Shown: positions 36,866 through 46,500 of the stretch, in pieces
How the letters are laid out: each line of letters starts with the position of its first letter
Position numbering within the stretch: position 1 is the stretch's first letter
Origin: JALZVT01 sp964611345
GTDB taxonomy: Bacteria; Pseudomonadota; Gammaproteobacteria; Pseudomonadales; Azotimanducaceae
Reading direction: 5' to 3'
DNA length: 64,000 nucleotides
Assembly (NCBI GenBank): GCA_964611345.1
Contig: CAZSYU010000004.1
Coordinates: 27,611-91,610 of the forward strand
Translations under genes and position numbers: made by a program
The notes under the pieces: generated by a model
Databases searched by the model: none
The model's input: only the letters and a program-made list of their open reading frames with translations
What the model was told of the DNA's origin: nothing

Positions 36866-39800
36866 CTAGAAGGTTTTCTCGTAGCGCATGCCAAAGGACA
36901 CCTCGTTCAGTTCGAGATCGTTGTAACCTTCGGTGGCCTGGTAGGTGACAAATCCGGAGAATCCCCGGATGAACTGCGCCGACGCTCCCACCGACCAGAC
37001 GAAATAATTCTCATCAGGTTGTTCTGTGCGCACAATAATGGGCGCAGATGGATTGGTTGGATCGTTGGCAAAAGGGTCTGCGGCGAACCGAATACCAACT
37101 TCTTCAACACTGTCTTCGAACTCATGAACCCAATCGATCCGGGCGTTGGGTATGAGCACACCCCACTTCGTGTTAATCACCCAGCTGGCATGGCCACCGG
37201 CGTTCACGGTAAGCGACTTGGCATCCTGGTCACCGATGTTGAGGTTAAGCCCGCCGGCGCCACTTTCTGTGTAGGAATCAACATCAACGTCGTCGTAGTA
37301 AACACCGAGATTCGGTCCAAACGTCAATGGCCCGCGATTAAAATCAAAGCCGGTGCCAAAACCGACGGTGAATATGGTGCCGTCCGTTGATCCGGTGGCT
37401 GTACGATCTATAGCGCCACCAGAGTCGGTATAGCTAATGCGCCGATCCGATTCATAGTCAGTTGTGCCGTAACTAACCAGACCGTCCAGGTAGTAGCTGT
37501 CTGCCAAAAAGAAGGTGCTGTAGAGCGAGCCGCGATAGCTGTCGAAGTCGAGTCCTCCACCACCCGCAAAGTCAACATCGGCATTGGCATAGCCAAAGGC
37601 ACCACCCAGGAAGAAGTTGTCGCGCACCCGGTAGTCGGCACCAACGGTAATTGTGCTGGAGTCGAAGTCGTAGCCGTTGTTTGCTTCGCTTGCGTCACGG
37701 TCACCAAAGTCGACCTTGCCATCAACAAAGAAACCCCAGCGACCAAAATCTGACTCGCCACCCACAGCCCCCCACGTGAGCCCGTGCAGCATTTCTTCGA
37801 GTGCCGCACCGGAGATTTGTTGGCCGCTTACGCTGACTGACAAGCCCGACAGGTCGATGCCTGTTGCCCCCGAACGCAGACCATTAAGTCGCCGTTGCAG
37901 GTTGCCGTGCTGATCGCCAAGCAAACGCAGAGTCGTTATCGCAGCAGTCGCAAGCTCTTCTGCGTTGATCGCATCAAGCGCATCGCGTACCTGGTCGTCA
38001 GTGGTATTAACGCTACGCAGATTGCCACAAATGCCAGCGAGGTCTTGTTGATCGGCGTTGGTGGGGTTAGAGGCTATCAATCGCTCACAATTAGTATCGA
38101 ACCAGGCCGCGACTTCGCGTTGATTGGCAGACAGCCCGGGAATGCCCGCAATGTCTCGCCCAAGGTCACTAATAGAAATGGTGACCTGGGCGGGTGTGCC
38201 CAGGGTTACCCCCACGGGGTTTTGCAAGATCACCGAAAAATTCTCAACGCCTTCAATGACCAAAGGTGCGACCACGCCCGATTTGTTCGAGTTTTTATCG
38301 TTGGCTGACCTGACCGAACCATTGGAACTGGTTGAAAAATCAGAACTGGTCGAAAAATCACCCGGACCCCCGAAGGGCGCATCGGGATCAGGAATCAGTT
38401 CTATGCTGATTGTGCGCGGATCGGAATCACCCGCTGGCCAGGTCAACACACCGCTGGTGCCGGTAAAGTCCTCACCGTCGGTCGCGGTATCTTCGACGGT
38501 CAAAAACTCGACACTCGCATCACCGTCGGAACCATTGATACGCGTTACTTCGAGAGTGATTGTGCCGTCGCCCTCGTTAACAGCGAGCTCCTCAACGGCA
38601 AACTGCACAGTTCCTGGCGAGCTGATGACTGGTGGCAGCCCACTGTCGTCGTCATTAATGGTGACTATCGCCAGCGAGTCACCGGTAGACACAACCCCGC
38701 CAACAGGGTCGAACAGTTCCACCTGAAACTCTTCATCTCCTTCAACATCCTGGTCATCCAGAATAGTGACCGTCGCGAAAGCGGGGCCGGCCTCGCCTGG
38801 AGCAAAAACCACAGTACCGGTGATCGCTTCAAAGTCTGCGCCAGCCGTTGCGGTGCCACCGCCCAGCGTCTGAAAAGAGACCTGGCCGGAGTTACTGAGA
38901 TCGCCCGTACGCTGGATCTGCAGATCTATGCTGCCTTGTCCTTCGTCAATATTTGACCCAACAACAGCAAATCCAAACTCCGTTGTGGAGGTTGTGGCCG
39001 TTTCTGCGATCAGGGTGACAAACACCACGGCAGGGGGCGGAAAATCAATTTCGTCGACAATCCCGTCCTCGAACCTCTGACCGTCGACAGCATTGGCTGG
39101 AATAACTGCACTATAGGTAACTGTGGCCGGCTGTGCTCCTGTAATCGTGAGATCCGAGAAGGCTTGCTCGGTAGCGAAGGCGCTCGTGTCCTGAGTGACG
39201 TCCACAGTAAAGGTCACTGTGGAACCCGGCGCGCCCCTCAGAGTGACATCCGAACTGACACCCGTGTCGTCATCTTGAATGGCTACCACTCCCGTATCGC
39301 CATTGTTGAGCGTCGCGCCAACCGCATCGCTTAGAACAACGTCAAACACTTCCTGGCCCTCATCATCGCTGTCATTCATCAGCGGAATCATGATTGTCTG
39401 TGGTCCCTGCGCACCAGCTGGAAACGTCAGTGTGCCGGACACTGCGATATAGTCAGCGGGACTGTCCGCGTTGCCGTCTACCGTCGTAAAATCGACCGTT
39501 ACATCGGCCACGGGTGCTGCAGACGGAACAACCTCCAGGATCGCAAAGGGGGCACTCTCCCGGAAGAAAACGAGATCGTCGACAAACTCCAAATTCACAT
39601 CTACTGCTGTTACCGGCCCGCCACCGCCTTGGCCAACATCGTTGTCTTCAATAGTGACAACCGCTGTACCGGGTTGAACTGCAGTCAGCACCGGAAACCC
39701 GTTACTAAAAGCACTAATCGATGTTATTGATACCGAAAAGGTCTCATCACTCTCAACATCAGCATCGTCAACAATCGACACCTCCACCACAGCGTCCGGA

Positions 39801-40468
39801 TTGTTGACATTGAGTGCAAAGCTCTGTGACAACGCATCATAGTCGTCACCCGCGCTCGCCGTGCCATCTGCGGTGGCAACGACCACGTCCGCGGTAACTG
39901 CAGCGGCTGGGCCTGGATTGAGCGTTAGCAGCGACACACTGGCAATGTCCGCATCTTCAGCAACCGACACATCCGGACCAATCGACACCTGTAATGGATC
40001 GTCATCACTAATGAGGAGATCAACCGCAAGATCAGGCACGGGCTGGTTAAAGCACGCAGGGCTGTTAGTGGCATCAACGAACAGCGCAAAGCCTTCCTGC
40101 ATAGCTTCGACTTCCGCATCGTCCGAAATGGGTATGGTTACCACCTCGGTGGTAGATACATCAGAGTTCGTTGATGCTGGGAGTGAAAGCGCAACGGATG
40201 TAGCCACTGATGTGTAGTCCACGTCTTCGGTTGCGGGGGCAACGGTAGCCGGAGCAACGTCATCCGTTGTGACAACCACGCTTACATCACAAGTACCGTT
40301 TGCCGATTCCATCTCTGTTGCCGACAAGCTGAGAGTGATTTCCAACGCACCACCATTCTCCGTTATCGTTGTATTCCCCAGTGCTTCAAACGTGATCGCC
40401 TGAGCAAGCGGCGCTCCAAAGAATGCGCAAGACAGCACCAGACTACCCGCGAGTTTTGCTAATTTCAC
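36866..40468 (-). CDS. Calx-beta repeat autotransporter (type Va secreted surface protein)
   Basis: 1200 residues. Signal peptide (1-24, ending PLAQA), then a passenger with about five or six Calx-beta-like repeats, recognisable by strand pairs ending in acidic caps such as ISDDDPL, IEDNDVG, QDDDTG and NDDDSG; these loops bind calcium in the family. A Ser/Asn-rich spacer is followed by a linker helix and a C-terminal autotransporter barrel (about the last 270 residues) ending in YEKTF with terminal Phe. The start is GTG with AGGAGG five bases upstream. It follows the caspase-like gene by 31 bases. Likely an adhesin or calcium-dependent surface protein. Confidence 0.85.
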   Translation of the reverse strand: MKLAKLAGSLVLSCAFFGAPLAQAITFEALGNTTITENGGALEITLSLSATEMESANGTCDVSVVVTTDDVAPATVAPATEDVDYTSVATSVALSLPASTNSDVSTTEVVTIPISDDAEVEAMQEGFALFVDATNSPACFNQPVPDLAVDLLISDDDPLQVSIGPDVSVAEDADIASVSLLTLNPGPAAAVTADVVVATADGTASAGDDYDALSQSFALNVNNPDAVVEVSIVDDADVESDETFSVSITSISAFSNGFPVLTAVQPGTAVVTIEDNDVGQGGGGPVTAVDVNLEFVDDLVFFRESAPFAILEVVPSAAPVADVTVDFTTVDGNADSPADYIAVSGTLTFPAGAQGPQTIMIPLMNDSDDEGQEVFDVVLSDAVGATLNNGDTGVVAIQDDDTGVSSDVTLRGAPGSTVTFTVDVTQDTSAFATEQAFSDLTITGAQPATVTYSAVIPANAVDGQRFEDGIVDEIDFPPPAVVFVTLIAETATTSTTEFGFAVVGSNIDEGQGSIDLQIQRTGDLSNSGQVSFQTLGGGTATAGADFEAITGTVVFAPGEAGPAFATVTILDDQDVEGDEEFQVELFDPVGGVVSTGDSLAIVTINDDDSGLPPVISSPGTVQFAVEELAVNEGDGTITLEVTRINGSDGDASVEFLTVEDTATDGEDFTGTSGVLTWPAGDSDPRTISIELIPDPDAPFGGPGDFSTSSDFSTSSNGSVRSANDKNSNKSGVVAPLVIEGVENFSVILQNPVGVTLGTPAQVTISISDLGRDIAGIPGLSANQREVAAWFDTNCERLIASNPTNADQQDLAGICGNLRSVNTTDDQVRDALDAINAEELATAAITTLRLLGDQHGNLQRRLNGLRSGATGIDLSGLSVSVSGQQISGAALEEMLHGLTWGAVGGESDFGRWGFFVDGKVDFGDRDASEANNGYDFDSSTITVGADYRVRDNFFLGGAFGYANADVDFAGGGGLDFDSYRGSLYSTFFLADSYYLDGLVSYGTTDYESDRRISYTDSGGAIDRTATGSTDGTIFTVGFGTGFDFNRGPLTFGPNLGVYYDDVDVDSYTESGAGGLNLNIGDQDAKSLTVNAGGHASWVINTKWGVLIPNARIDWVHEFEDSVEEVGIRFAADPFANDPTNPSAPIIVRTEQPDENYFVWSVGASAQFIRGFSGFVTYQATEGYNDLELNEVSFGMRYEKTF

Positions 40469-40499
40469 AAAGACCTCCTGTGTCTTTTTAACGTAGTTG

Positions 40500-42251
40500 T
40501 TACTTCAAACTCTTAGGTAGGAAGAAAAAGTCACCAACTTCGTGCCCCGCCGTTTTAATTGTTTTAAACTCCGGTCGTTGATCAAAACTTGCCGTTTTGG
40601 CGAGAGCTTCGACTCGATCACGGATGCGTAAAAACAATCCCGGGCTCGACAACAATCCTTTGTTGCCTTCCAATTCATCAAGAAACGCTCGGGCAAACAC
40701 CGAGCTACCATCACCGCCGCCATCCAAAACCGGGCGATCACCACCCGAGGTCAGCAACAAGCGAGATTTTTTGGCCAACTTAAACTCCAAAAAGTCCTGG
40801 TTGGCGTAATTTGCTTCGTTTTGCCCCAGCAGCAAAAAACTGGGTTCGCGCGATAACAACCCGGCGTAGCATGAATCTGCCACCACTAGTATCCGTTTCG
40901 CTTTTAGCCGGGCCAGATGCCCGGTAACAAACTCGTTTGGCACCCAGAAAGTATTACGCGGGGGCTGTTCGGCGTTGGTTGGCAACCAGTAACCTACTTC
41001 TGACTTACCCTGATTCAGACGAGAACCGTGCCCTGCGTAGAACAACAGCAGATTATCCTCTGGCTTTAACACTTTGTTTAAATCGTTAATGGCCTGCATC
41101 ACTGCAATGTTGTCGCCATCAGAAACTGTAAAAACCTTAAAGCCGTATTTGTCGCGCAGCACTTGCTCGGCGCGCGCGATATCCGAACGCGGCGTATCGA
41201 GATCTTCGAGGTAGGCGTAGTCAGCGTTACCAATGAGCAGTGCAAAGTAACGACCGAGCTTGAGATTTTTGTACGATCGTTGGCTGGCACCTGCCTCAGT
41301 CAGCTCAGGCAAGACAGGGGTTGCCTGAGCTGACCCCAGCGGTTCTCTGGTTTTGGGGCCACTGGATGCGACGACCACAGAGTCAGAGTCATTTGCGCTG
41401 GGGGTGCTGGGCGGTGGCAGTTTCGCAAGCTGCACGGCGCTCTCTTTCGCCTGATCTTCCAGCTGGCTAATCAGCCCTTGCAAGGTTTGGGTTTCGAGCG
41501 CCGCCTGCTCAGCGGATGCCGCACTGTCCGCCAATTGCTTTTTCAGCGCATCGAGCTGTTTGCGCAGCAACTCCACCTGCTGGTTCTTCTGTTCTATCGC
41601 AGCCGCGAGTTGCTCCCGCAGCTCGGCAGTTTCGCGCGCGGCGGCAGAGGCAAACATTAGATCGTCTTCGCCAATACCCCAGGCGCGCCGATACCAGTTA
41701 AGCGCCTCAAGTTGATTGGCCTCAACACCAAAGCCCTGCTCGTAGAGCGTGCCAAGATTGAACTGTGCCCGGGTATTGTTTTGCGCCGCGGACTTGCGAT
41801 ACCACACCAGGGCGGCTGTGTAGTTCGGCTCGCCGCCGAGACCACGTTCGAAAATTTCACCCACGGTGTTCTGCGCGTCAGCGTCCCCGGCCTCAGCAGC
41901 AGGCAGCCAAACATTTAATGCGGTTTTGTAGTCTGCGCGGTCAAACTCAACGTATTCACCACCGCGAATCCGGCAATCGGCAGCGGTGGTCTTTATCGGC
42001 CGCCGAGCTGTAAGGTAAGTGCGATTGCCCAGCCGTCGAACCTGACCCGGCAGCAGGCAGTCGACAACGTGCAGGTCAGCGACTTCGCGATAGCCTTCGA
42101 GCTCTTTGCCCGGCTTTTTCCCTTTATTTTTTTTGGCATCGACCGCCGGTGCGCCAACGACGAGCGCTGCAATCGCCAGGCCCAAGACTAGAGTCAAAGC
42201 GGGGGACCGCCAGAGGCGGCCTGACACGGTGCTGTGTGACGGTGCTATCAC
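40500..42251 (-). CDS. Secreted caspase-like peptidase (C14) with Sel1 repeats and coiled coil
   Basis: 583 residues from the GTG at 42251, which puts a signal sequence (core about 14-34, ending VDA) at the N-terminus; upstream ATGs (to 42446) would add 65 residues without signal-peptide character. Layout: basic region, two Sel1 repeats (AQNTVGEIFERGLGG, AQFNLGTLYEQGFGV), a coiled coil (about 205-275), a Pro/Ser linker, then the caspase fold starting LGRYFALLIGNADY. The catalytic His (H408 in LFYAGHG) and Cys (C461 in VVADSCYAG) are both present. Predicted periplasmic or secreted protease of the metacaspase/paracaspase type. Located between the kinase and autotransporter genes. Confidence 0.82.
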   Translation of the reverse strand: MIAPSHSTVSGRLWRSPALTLVLGLAIAALVVGAPAVDAKKNKGKKPGKELEGYREVADLHVVDCLLPGQVRRLGNRTYLTARRPIKTTAADCRIRGGEYVEFDRADYKTALNVWLPAAEAGDADAQNTVGEIFERGLGGEPNYTAALVWYRKSAAQNNTRAQFNLGTLYEQGFGVEANQLEALNWYRRAWGIGEDDLMFASAAARETAELREQLAAAIEQKNQQVELLRKQLDALKKQLADSAASAEQAALETQTLQGLISQLEDQAKESAVQLAKLPPPSTPSANDSDSVVVASSGPKTREPLGSAQATPVLPELTEAGASQRSYKNLKLGRYFALLIGNADYAYLEDLDTPRSDIARAEQVLRDKYGFKVFTVSDGDNIAVMQAINDLNKVLKPEDNLLLFYAGHGSRLNQGKSEVGYWLPTNAEQPPRNTFWVPNEFVTGHLARLKAKRILVVADSCYAGLLSREPSFLLLGQNEANYANQDFLEFKLAKKSRLLLTSGGDRPVLDGGGDGSSVFARAFLDELEGNKGLLSSPGLFLRIRDRVEALAKTASFDQRPEFKTIKTAGHEVGDFFFLPKSLK

Positions 42252-42569
42252 GAGAGGGTGAATTCCTTTCCAAAAAGCAAACCAACTGGCTGAATAGCGC
42301 CCTTTTTCGCGGCTGCAGTGCAATTGGTGCACCTGCGAGAAAAATGGACTCGGTCTACTCTGCCAGTTAACCGGTGTCTTCCTTGACATCACCCAGCGTC
42401 GAAACGCTGCAAGCGGCATTCTAGAGTCGAATGGCCCCAAGTTCAAATTGTAAAACGAAGTTACAATTCAAGCCGCGAAGACGGAACCGTCCCAATTTTC
42501 CGGTCATGTTGCCCGGTCGCGGCCAAATTTTTAGATTAAGTCAATTAATTCATGGCCTTAAGCGACTTA

Positions 42570-44177
42570 TTAAAGAGCCTTAAGCTGTTCGAGCGCATCG
42601 CGCAGAACTGCATTGCGGCGCAGAAAATCATCCTTATCCGCCAAATCACGAATATTCTCCGCCAGTCCGGCGCGTATCTGGGGATCTGTCTCAGCGGCGG
42701 CCAACTCAAGCAACGGCGCCATCAAATCCTCGAGCCGGGCCACCACCTCGGGATTTCTTGGATGAGCCTCGTAAGCTATCAGGTACTCGCCATAGGCTAA
42801 ATTTAGCGCGTTAAAACTCAGCCACTTGTCGCCATCGCTTAGTCGCCGCGTGACTTCCGCCTGGACCTCCGGTGCCAGCTCAGCAAACGGAACATCAGGC
42901 TTGGCCACCTCCAGCTGCACGGACTGATCCCAGCCCAAATAACCAGCGGTCCCGATCAACAGCACCAACGTTGCCGCCAGGGCAAGGCGCGTGCGTGTTT
43001 TACCATCGAGATCAGACAGATATTCCGCTGCGTGCTGGCTGCGATCTTCCCGGTCAAAGGCCAGCCCTTTCACAATGGCCTTCCAGTGCCGCCGCGGCAA
43101 ACCCGGAATGGGTTCGGGCACCATGCCGGCATCACGTGCGGCCGGCGCGGGTGCATTACCAAACGGGTGCTTGCCGGTCAGCAATTCATAGTGGGTGAGC
43201 GCCAGCGCATACACATCGTCGGCCGGATGGGGCTCTTTGCCTTCGAACATTTCACAGGTGGCGTACGCCGGAGTAAGTGCACCCAGCGAGCCGGCATCAA
43301 ACACTGTGTCGTTCGAATCTGTCGACTCTAGTGGCGCCGAGCGGCTGTACTTTTGTAAATTAGCACTGCCGAAGGTGCCGGCTGGTGCTGCGCGAGCAAT
43401 GCCAAAGTCCAATACCTTCGTGCGGCCGTCTTCGGTTAGAAAAACGTTCCCGGGCTTGAAATCGGAATGAATAATGTTTTTGTTGTGCGCGTACGCCAGT
43501 CCGAGACACATACCCCGCACAATCTCAAACGCTTTTTGCGCCGGCATACCGTTGGGATTCGAGCTAACCACGTCATCAACGGGCTGACCTTCGAGCACCT
43601 CCATCGTGAGGTACACCCGATCGCCTTCACGGTCAAAATCATAGACGGTGGCAATTGCCGGGTGCGCCAGTGTTTGCGCCTTGCGCGCTTCGCGCTGCAA
43701 CGCTACCACCATGCGCGGGTCCCGCCGAAACGCCTCACCCAACACTTTTACCGCCACGTAAGGGTCGCGGTCTTCAGTCTCTTCCTTGCGCAAATCGCGC
43801 GCCCGATACACCACGCCCATACCGCCGCGACCGATGATTTTATCAATCACAAAGCGGTCTTTTAGCACGTCACCAACATTGAGGTCGTCAGTGGCATCAT
43901 CTTCTTCATCGGTTTGTTCGGCGGCTTGTTCTGCGCCGGCGTTTGCGGCCACTGATACCTGAGTGCCTGTTGCGCCGCTACCAACGGCTATCGCTGTTTG
44001 ACTGCCCAGCACTATCGTGCTTTTTGCACTGTTAGCATCAGGAGCACCCGGAGTGTCCGAACCACCGGGACGAACGATTTCAGTCTCGGCCTGGGTACTC
44101 CCCGTGACCAGGGTCTGTTGTGCATCGTCACGCACCTGGGTGGCGTCATCGCGAAGCCGGGTAGCGTCGTCACGCAC
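42570..44177 (-). CDS. Membrane Ser/Thr protein kinase (PknB-like), possibly longer at the N-terminus
   Basis: 535 residues from GTG at 44177. The N-terminus has repeated RDDAT units and a Thr motif (STIVLGSQT, T54). The kinase domain (about 108-385) shows GRGGMGVVY, VAVK (K144), HSDFKPGN (D239, with Ser instead of the usual Arg, a non-RD kinase), DFGIA (257-261) and a PAYATCEMFEG activation region. One membrane helix (398-416) precedes a periplasmic helical C-terminus. A strong AAGGAGG lies upstream in frame, nine bases before an ATC codon (44219-44217), with no ATG/GTG/TTG at usable distance, so translation may begin at ATC and add 14 residues. Candidate kinase for the FHA proteins. Confidence 0.85.
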   Translation of the reverse strand: MRDDATRLRDDATQVRDDAQQTLVTGSTQAETEIVRPGGSDTPGAPDANSAKSTIVLGSQTAIAVGSGATGTQVSVAANAGAEQAAEQTDEEDDATDDLNVGDVLKDRFVIDKIIGRGGMGVVYRARDLRKEETEDRDPYVAVKVLGEAFRRDPRMVVALQREARKAQTLAHPAIATVYDFDREGDRVYLTMEVLEGQPVDDVVSSNPNGMPAQKAFEIVRGMCLGLAYAHNKNIIHSDFKPGNVFLTEDGRTKVLDFGIARAAPAGTFGSANLQKYSRSAPLESTDSNDTVFDAGSLGALTPAYATCEMFEGKEPHPADDVYALALTHYELLTGKHPFGNAPAPAARDAGMVPEPIPGLPRRHWKAIVKGLAFDREDRSQHAAEYLSDLDGKTRTRLALAATLVLLIGTAGYLGWDQSVQLEVAKPDVPFAELAPEVQAEVTRRLSDGDKWLSFNALNLAYGEYLIAYEAHPRNPEVVARLEDLMAPLLELAAAETDPQIRAGLAENIRDLADKDDFLRRNAVLRDALEQLKAL

Positions 44178-44228
44178 TTGGGTTGCATTATTCTCTTCGC
44201 TCTTCTCTTCGTCCTTGATAGTCTCAGT

Positions 44229-44235
44229 CCTCCTT
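44229..44235 (-). promoter_or_regulatory. Strong Shine-Dalgarno without a standard start codon
   Basis: AAGGAGG on the minus strand between fabV and the kinase gene. The only possible start at normal distance in the kinase frame is ATC, nine bases downstream; the frame has a TAG stop just before the site. The next in-frame standard start is the GTG at 44177. Confidence 0.5.
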
Positions 44236-44245
44236 AACTAGGCTG

Positions 44246-45433
44246 CTATGCTGAGCGCAGGCCGAGTGGGGAAACCTCCGCATCGTAGTCAACGCCATCA
44301 AATCCAAACCCGAAGATCCGCAAAAAATCTTCGCGAAACCCCGCAAGGTCGGATAGCTCCAAAACATTTTCCGTGTTCACGCGCGGCCAGAGTTCTCTAA
44401 CCGCGTCCTGAACTTTGTCGGTGAGCTCCCAATCGTCGTTGCGAATTCGACCCGCATCATCAAACTGGCCGCGCATCGCACCAAAAAGCTTTTCTCGAAA
44501 CAACCGATCAATGTGCGCAATAACAGATTCATGCACACCCTGATCTTTCATTACCTTAAATACCAGAGATGCGTAGAGTGGCACAACCGGTATCGCCGAA
44601 CTCGCCTGGGTAACCACCGCCTTTAGCGTCGCCACGCGCGCATCACCATTCACATTCGTCAGCCGCTCGCGCAGAGCACTCGCAGCACGATCGAGATCTT
44701 CCTTCGCCTTACCCAGCGTACCGTGCCAGTAAATTGGCCATGTCAGGTCACTGCCGATGTAGTTGTACGACACCGTGGAAAAGCCATCGGCCAGTACACC
44801 CGCTGCATTTAGCGCATCAACCCAAAACTCCCAGTCTTCGCCGCCCATCACTGCAACGGTATTAGCGGTCTCTTCTTCATCAGCCGGTTCAAAGTCGGTC
44901 TCGTACACCTCGCCTTTTTCGACGTTAATCGTTTTAACGTGGTGCGTTTCTCCCAGCGGCTTAATCACCGACCGATGCAACACTCCCGTTTTAGGGTGCT
45001 GGCGAACTGGCGATGCCAGGCTGTATACCAGCAGATCGATCTGCCCAAGGTCAGCCTTGATTAAATCGACAACAGACTGCTTCATCTCGTCGCCAAAGGC
45101 ATCACCATCGAGCGTTTTGGCATACAACCCAGCCTCTTTGGCCTCTGCATCGAAGGCCGCGTTGTTGTACCAGCCTGCAGTTCCTGTTTTCTTTTCAGTG
45201 GGTGCTTTCTCAAATGACACGCCGATGGTTGCAGCACCCGCACCAAAACCACTCACCACCCGTGAGGCGAGACCGTAACCACCAGAACACCCCAACACCA
45301 AAACACGCTTGGGACCATCTGCCAGCACCCCGTTGGCCTGCACAGTTTTAATTTGTTCGTTAACGCTGGCAGCACAGCCCGTTGGATGGGCCGTTGTGCA
45401 AATAAAGCCGCGGATGCGTGGTTTGATAATCAT
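44246..45433 (-). CDS. fabV: Trans-2-enoyl-ACP/CoA reductase FabV
   Basis: NADH-dependent enoyl reductase of the FabV class, the last step of the fatty-acid elongation cycle and an alternative to FabI. 395 residues, normal. Markers: IIKPRIRGFICTTAHP at the N-terminus, the nucleotide-binding GCSGGYGLASRV, and the FabV catalytic Tyr-x8-Lys (YWHGTLGKAK). It overlaps the ATP-NAD-kinase-like gene by four bases (ATGA). FabV enzymes are known to tolerate triclosan; whether a FabI is also present is not visible here. Confidence 0.95.
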   Translation of the reverse strand: MIIKPRIRGFICTTAHPTGCAASVNEQIKTVQANGVLADGPKRVLVLGCSGGYGLASRVVSGFGAGAATIGVSFEKAPTEKKTGTAGWYNNAAFDAEAKEAGLYAKTLDGDAFGDEMKQSVVDLIKADLGQIDLLVYSLASPVRQHPKTGVLHRSVIKPLGETHHVKTINVEKGEVYETDFEPADEEETANTVAVMGGEDWEFWVDALNAAGVLADGFSTVSYNYIGSDLTWPIYWHGTLGKAKEDLDRAASALRERLTNVNGDARVATLKAVVTQASSAIPVVPLYASLVFKVMKDQGVHESVIAHIDRLFREKLFGAMRGQFDDAGRIRNDDWELTDKVQDAVRELWPRVNTENVLELSDLAGFREDFLRIFGFGFDGVDYDAEVSPLGLRSA

Positions 45434-46500
45434 AGAGAGTCCTTAGTAAGCGCGGCCATAATACCCACGTCGGTCGCGTAACGCATGGTTGCCGTCAGGT
45501 CGGGTACCCACGGTCCATCACGAGACAGCTGCACCCGGGCGACACCAGTTTCTGCAAGTTTGTGGTCCCGATCGCCATCACAGGCAATCACACCCGGGCC
45601 CTGAAACAACACAGGCAAGCCAAAGGGTGTAATGTGCCAGTCGTCTATACCTACAGTGGCGAACAAACCTGGCGACAGAGGTGCATGCACAGTGCTCGCT
45701 GCAGTAGCTGCGGGCGCAAGATGTACGACCATGCCGGCATCTGCGGACTCGTCAACCACTTTTATGTATCCGCCAATCGGCGACATGCCCACCGCTTCGG
45801 GTTCTGCTCGCGATAAAAACAGCTGGGCAATCTTTGCTGCATCAAACGGCAGCAGGTTACCCGTGTGATCGCGGCGCATAAGCACCGCATCAATCAACGC
45901 AACGTCAGTGTCTCCATCTGGCAGTGTTAAATGCAAAACCTTGGAACGTTGCGCCAATGGCTTTGACTCCCCGCCCGCCTGAGTCACCGCCGAGCCAGGC
46001 GGTGGTAGCTGATCGCCCGCATAGAGGCCGGCAACCATTCCAGCGATCGTCGGCTCCGCTAGCAGCGGATAAACGTTATTGGTGCCGGTAGACAGTGGCA
46101 CGAGTACAACGTCTGCGTATTCCGGGTGTTTGTTCTGCTCACACAACAAGGCCCGCACCAATGCTCTATTAGTACCGTCACCACCCAGCGATACAAAACT
46201 GCGGCAGCCCGCTGCTAAATACGCAGCCAGGCTCTGTTCAGTATCGAGAGCCGTGTTTGTGAGAGGATGATCAACAACGTGTACCCGCGCCTGCAAGGGA
46301 ATCTGTTCCAGGGCCGCAGCGGCAATGCGGAACGGCTCGCGTGTTACAAAAATATCGGTAACGCCCATGGCGTCAGCGCCGGTTGCGATGCGCGCAACAA
46401 TGTCACGCTTTGCCTCATGCGTCATGGTACTCGCACGCCCGGCAAGGCGCCGCACATCGCGTCCAGACATTGGGTTAACGCAAATGCCCAGCGCCCGCAT
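45430..46500 (-). CDS. ATP-NAD kinase-like protein
   Basis: 356 residues. The N-terminus GICVNPMSGRDVRRLAGRAS and the motif SLGGDGTNRALV (GGDGT, the NAD/diacylglycerol kinase signature), followed by PLSTGTNNVYPLL, place it in the ATP-NAD kinase / AcoX-like family. It is not the housekeeping NadK, being longer and different outside the GGDGT core. The start overlaps the folA stop by one base (TAATG) and the end overlaps fabV by four, so it is in the folA-fabV transcript. Substrate unknown; NAD(P) pool balance for folate or fatty-acid reduction is a reasonable guess. Confidence 0.75.
   Translation of the reverse strand: MRALGICVNPMSGRDVRRLAGRASTMTHEAKRDIVARIATGADAMGVTDIFVTREPFRIAAAALEQIPLQARVHVVDHPLTNTALDTEQSLAAYLAAGCRSFVSLGGDGTNRALVRALLCEQNKHPEYADVVLVPLSTGTNNVYPLLAEPTIAGMVAGLYAGDQLPPPGSAVTQAGGESKPLAQRSKVLHLTLPDGDTDVALIDAVLMRRDHTGNLLPFDAAKIAQLFLSRAEPEAVGMSPIGGYIKVVDESADAGMVVHLAPAATAASTVHAPLSPGLFATVGIDDWHITPFGLPVLFQGPGVIACDGDRDHKLAETGVARVQLSRDGPWVPDLTATMRYATDVGIMAALTKDSL

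Noticed and set aside
36866..40468. Repeat array resembling a CRISPR or satellite
   Set aside because: The repetitive look is due to Calx-beta protein repeats; DNA repeats are diverged and in frame.
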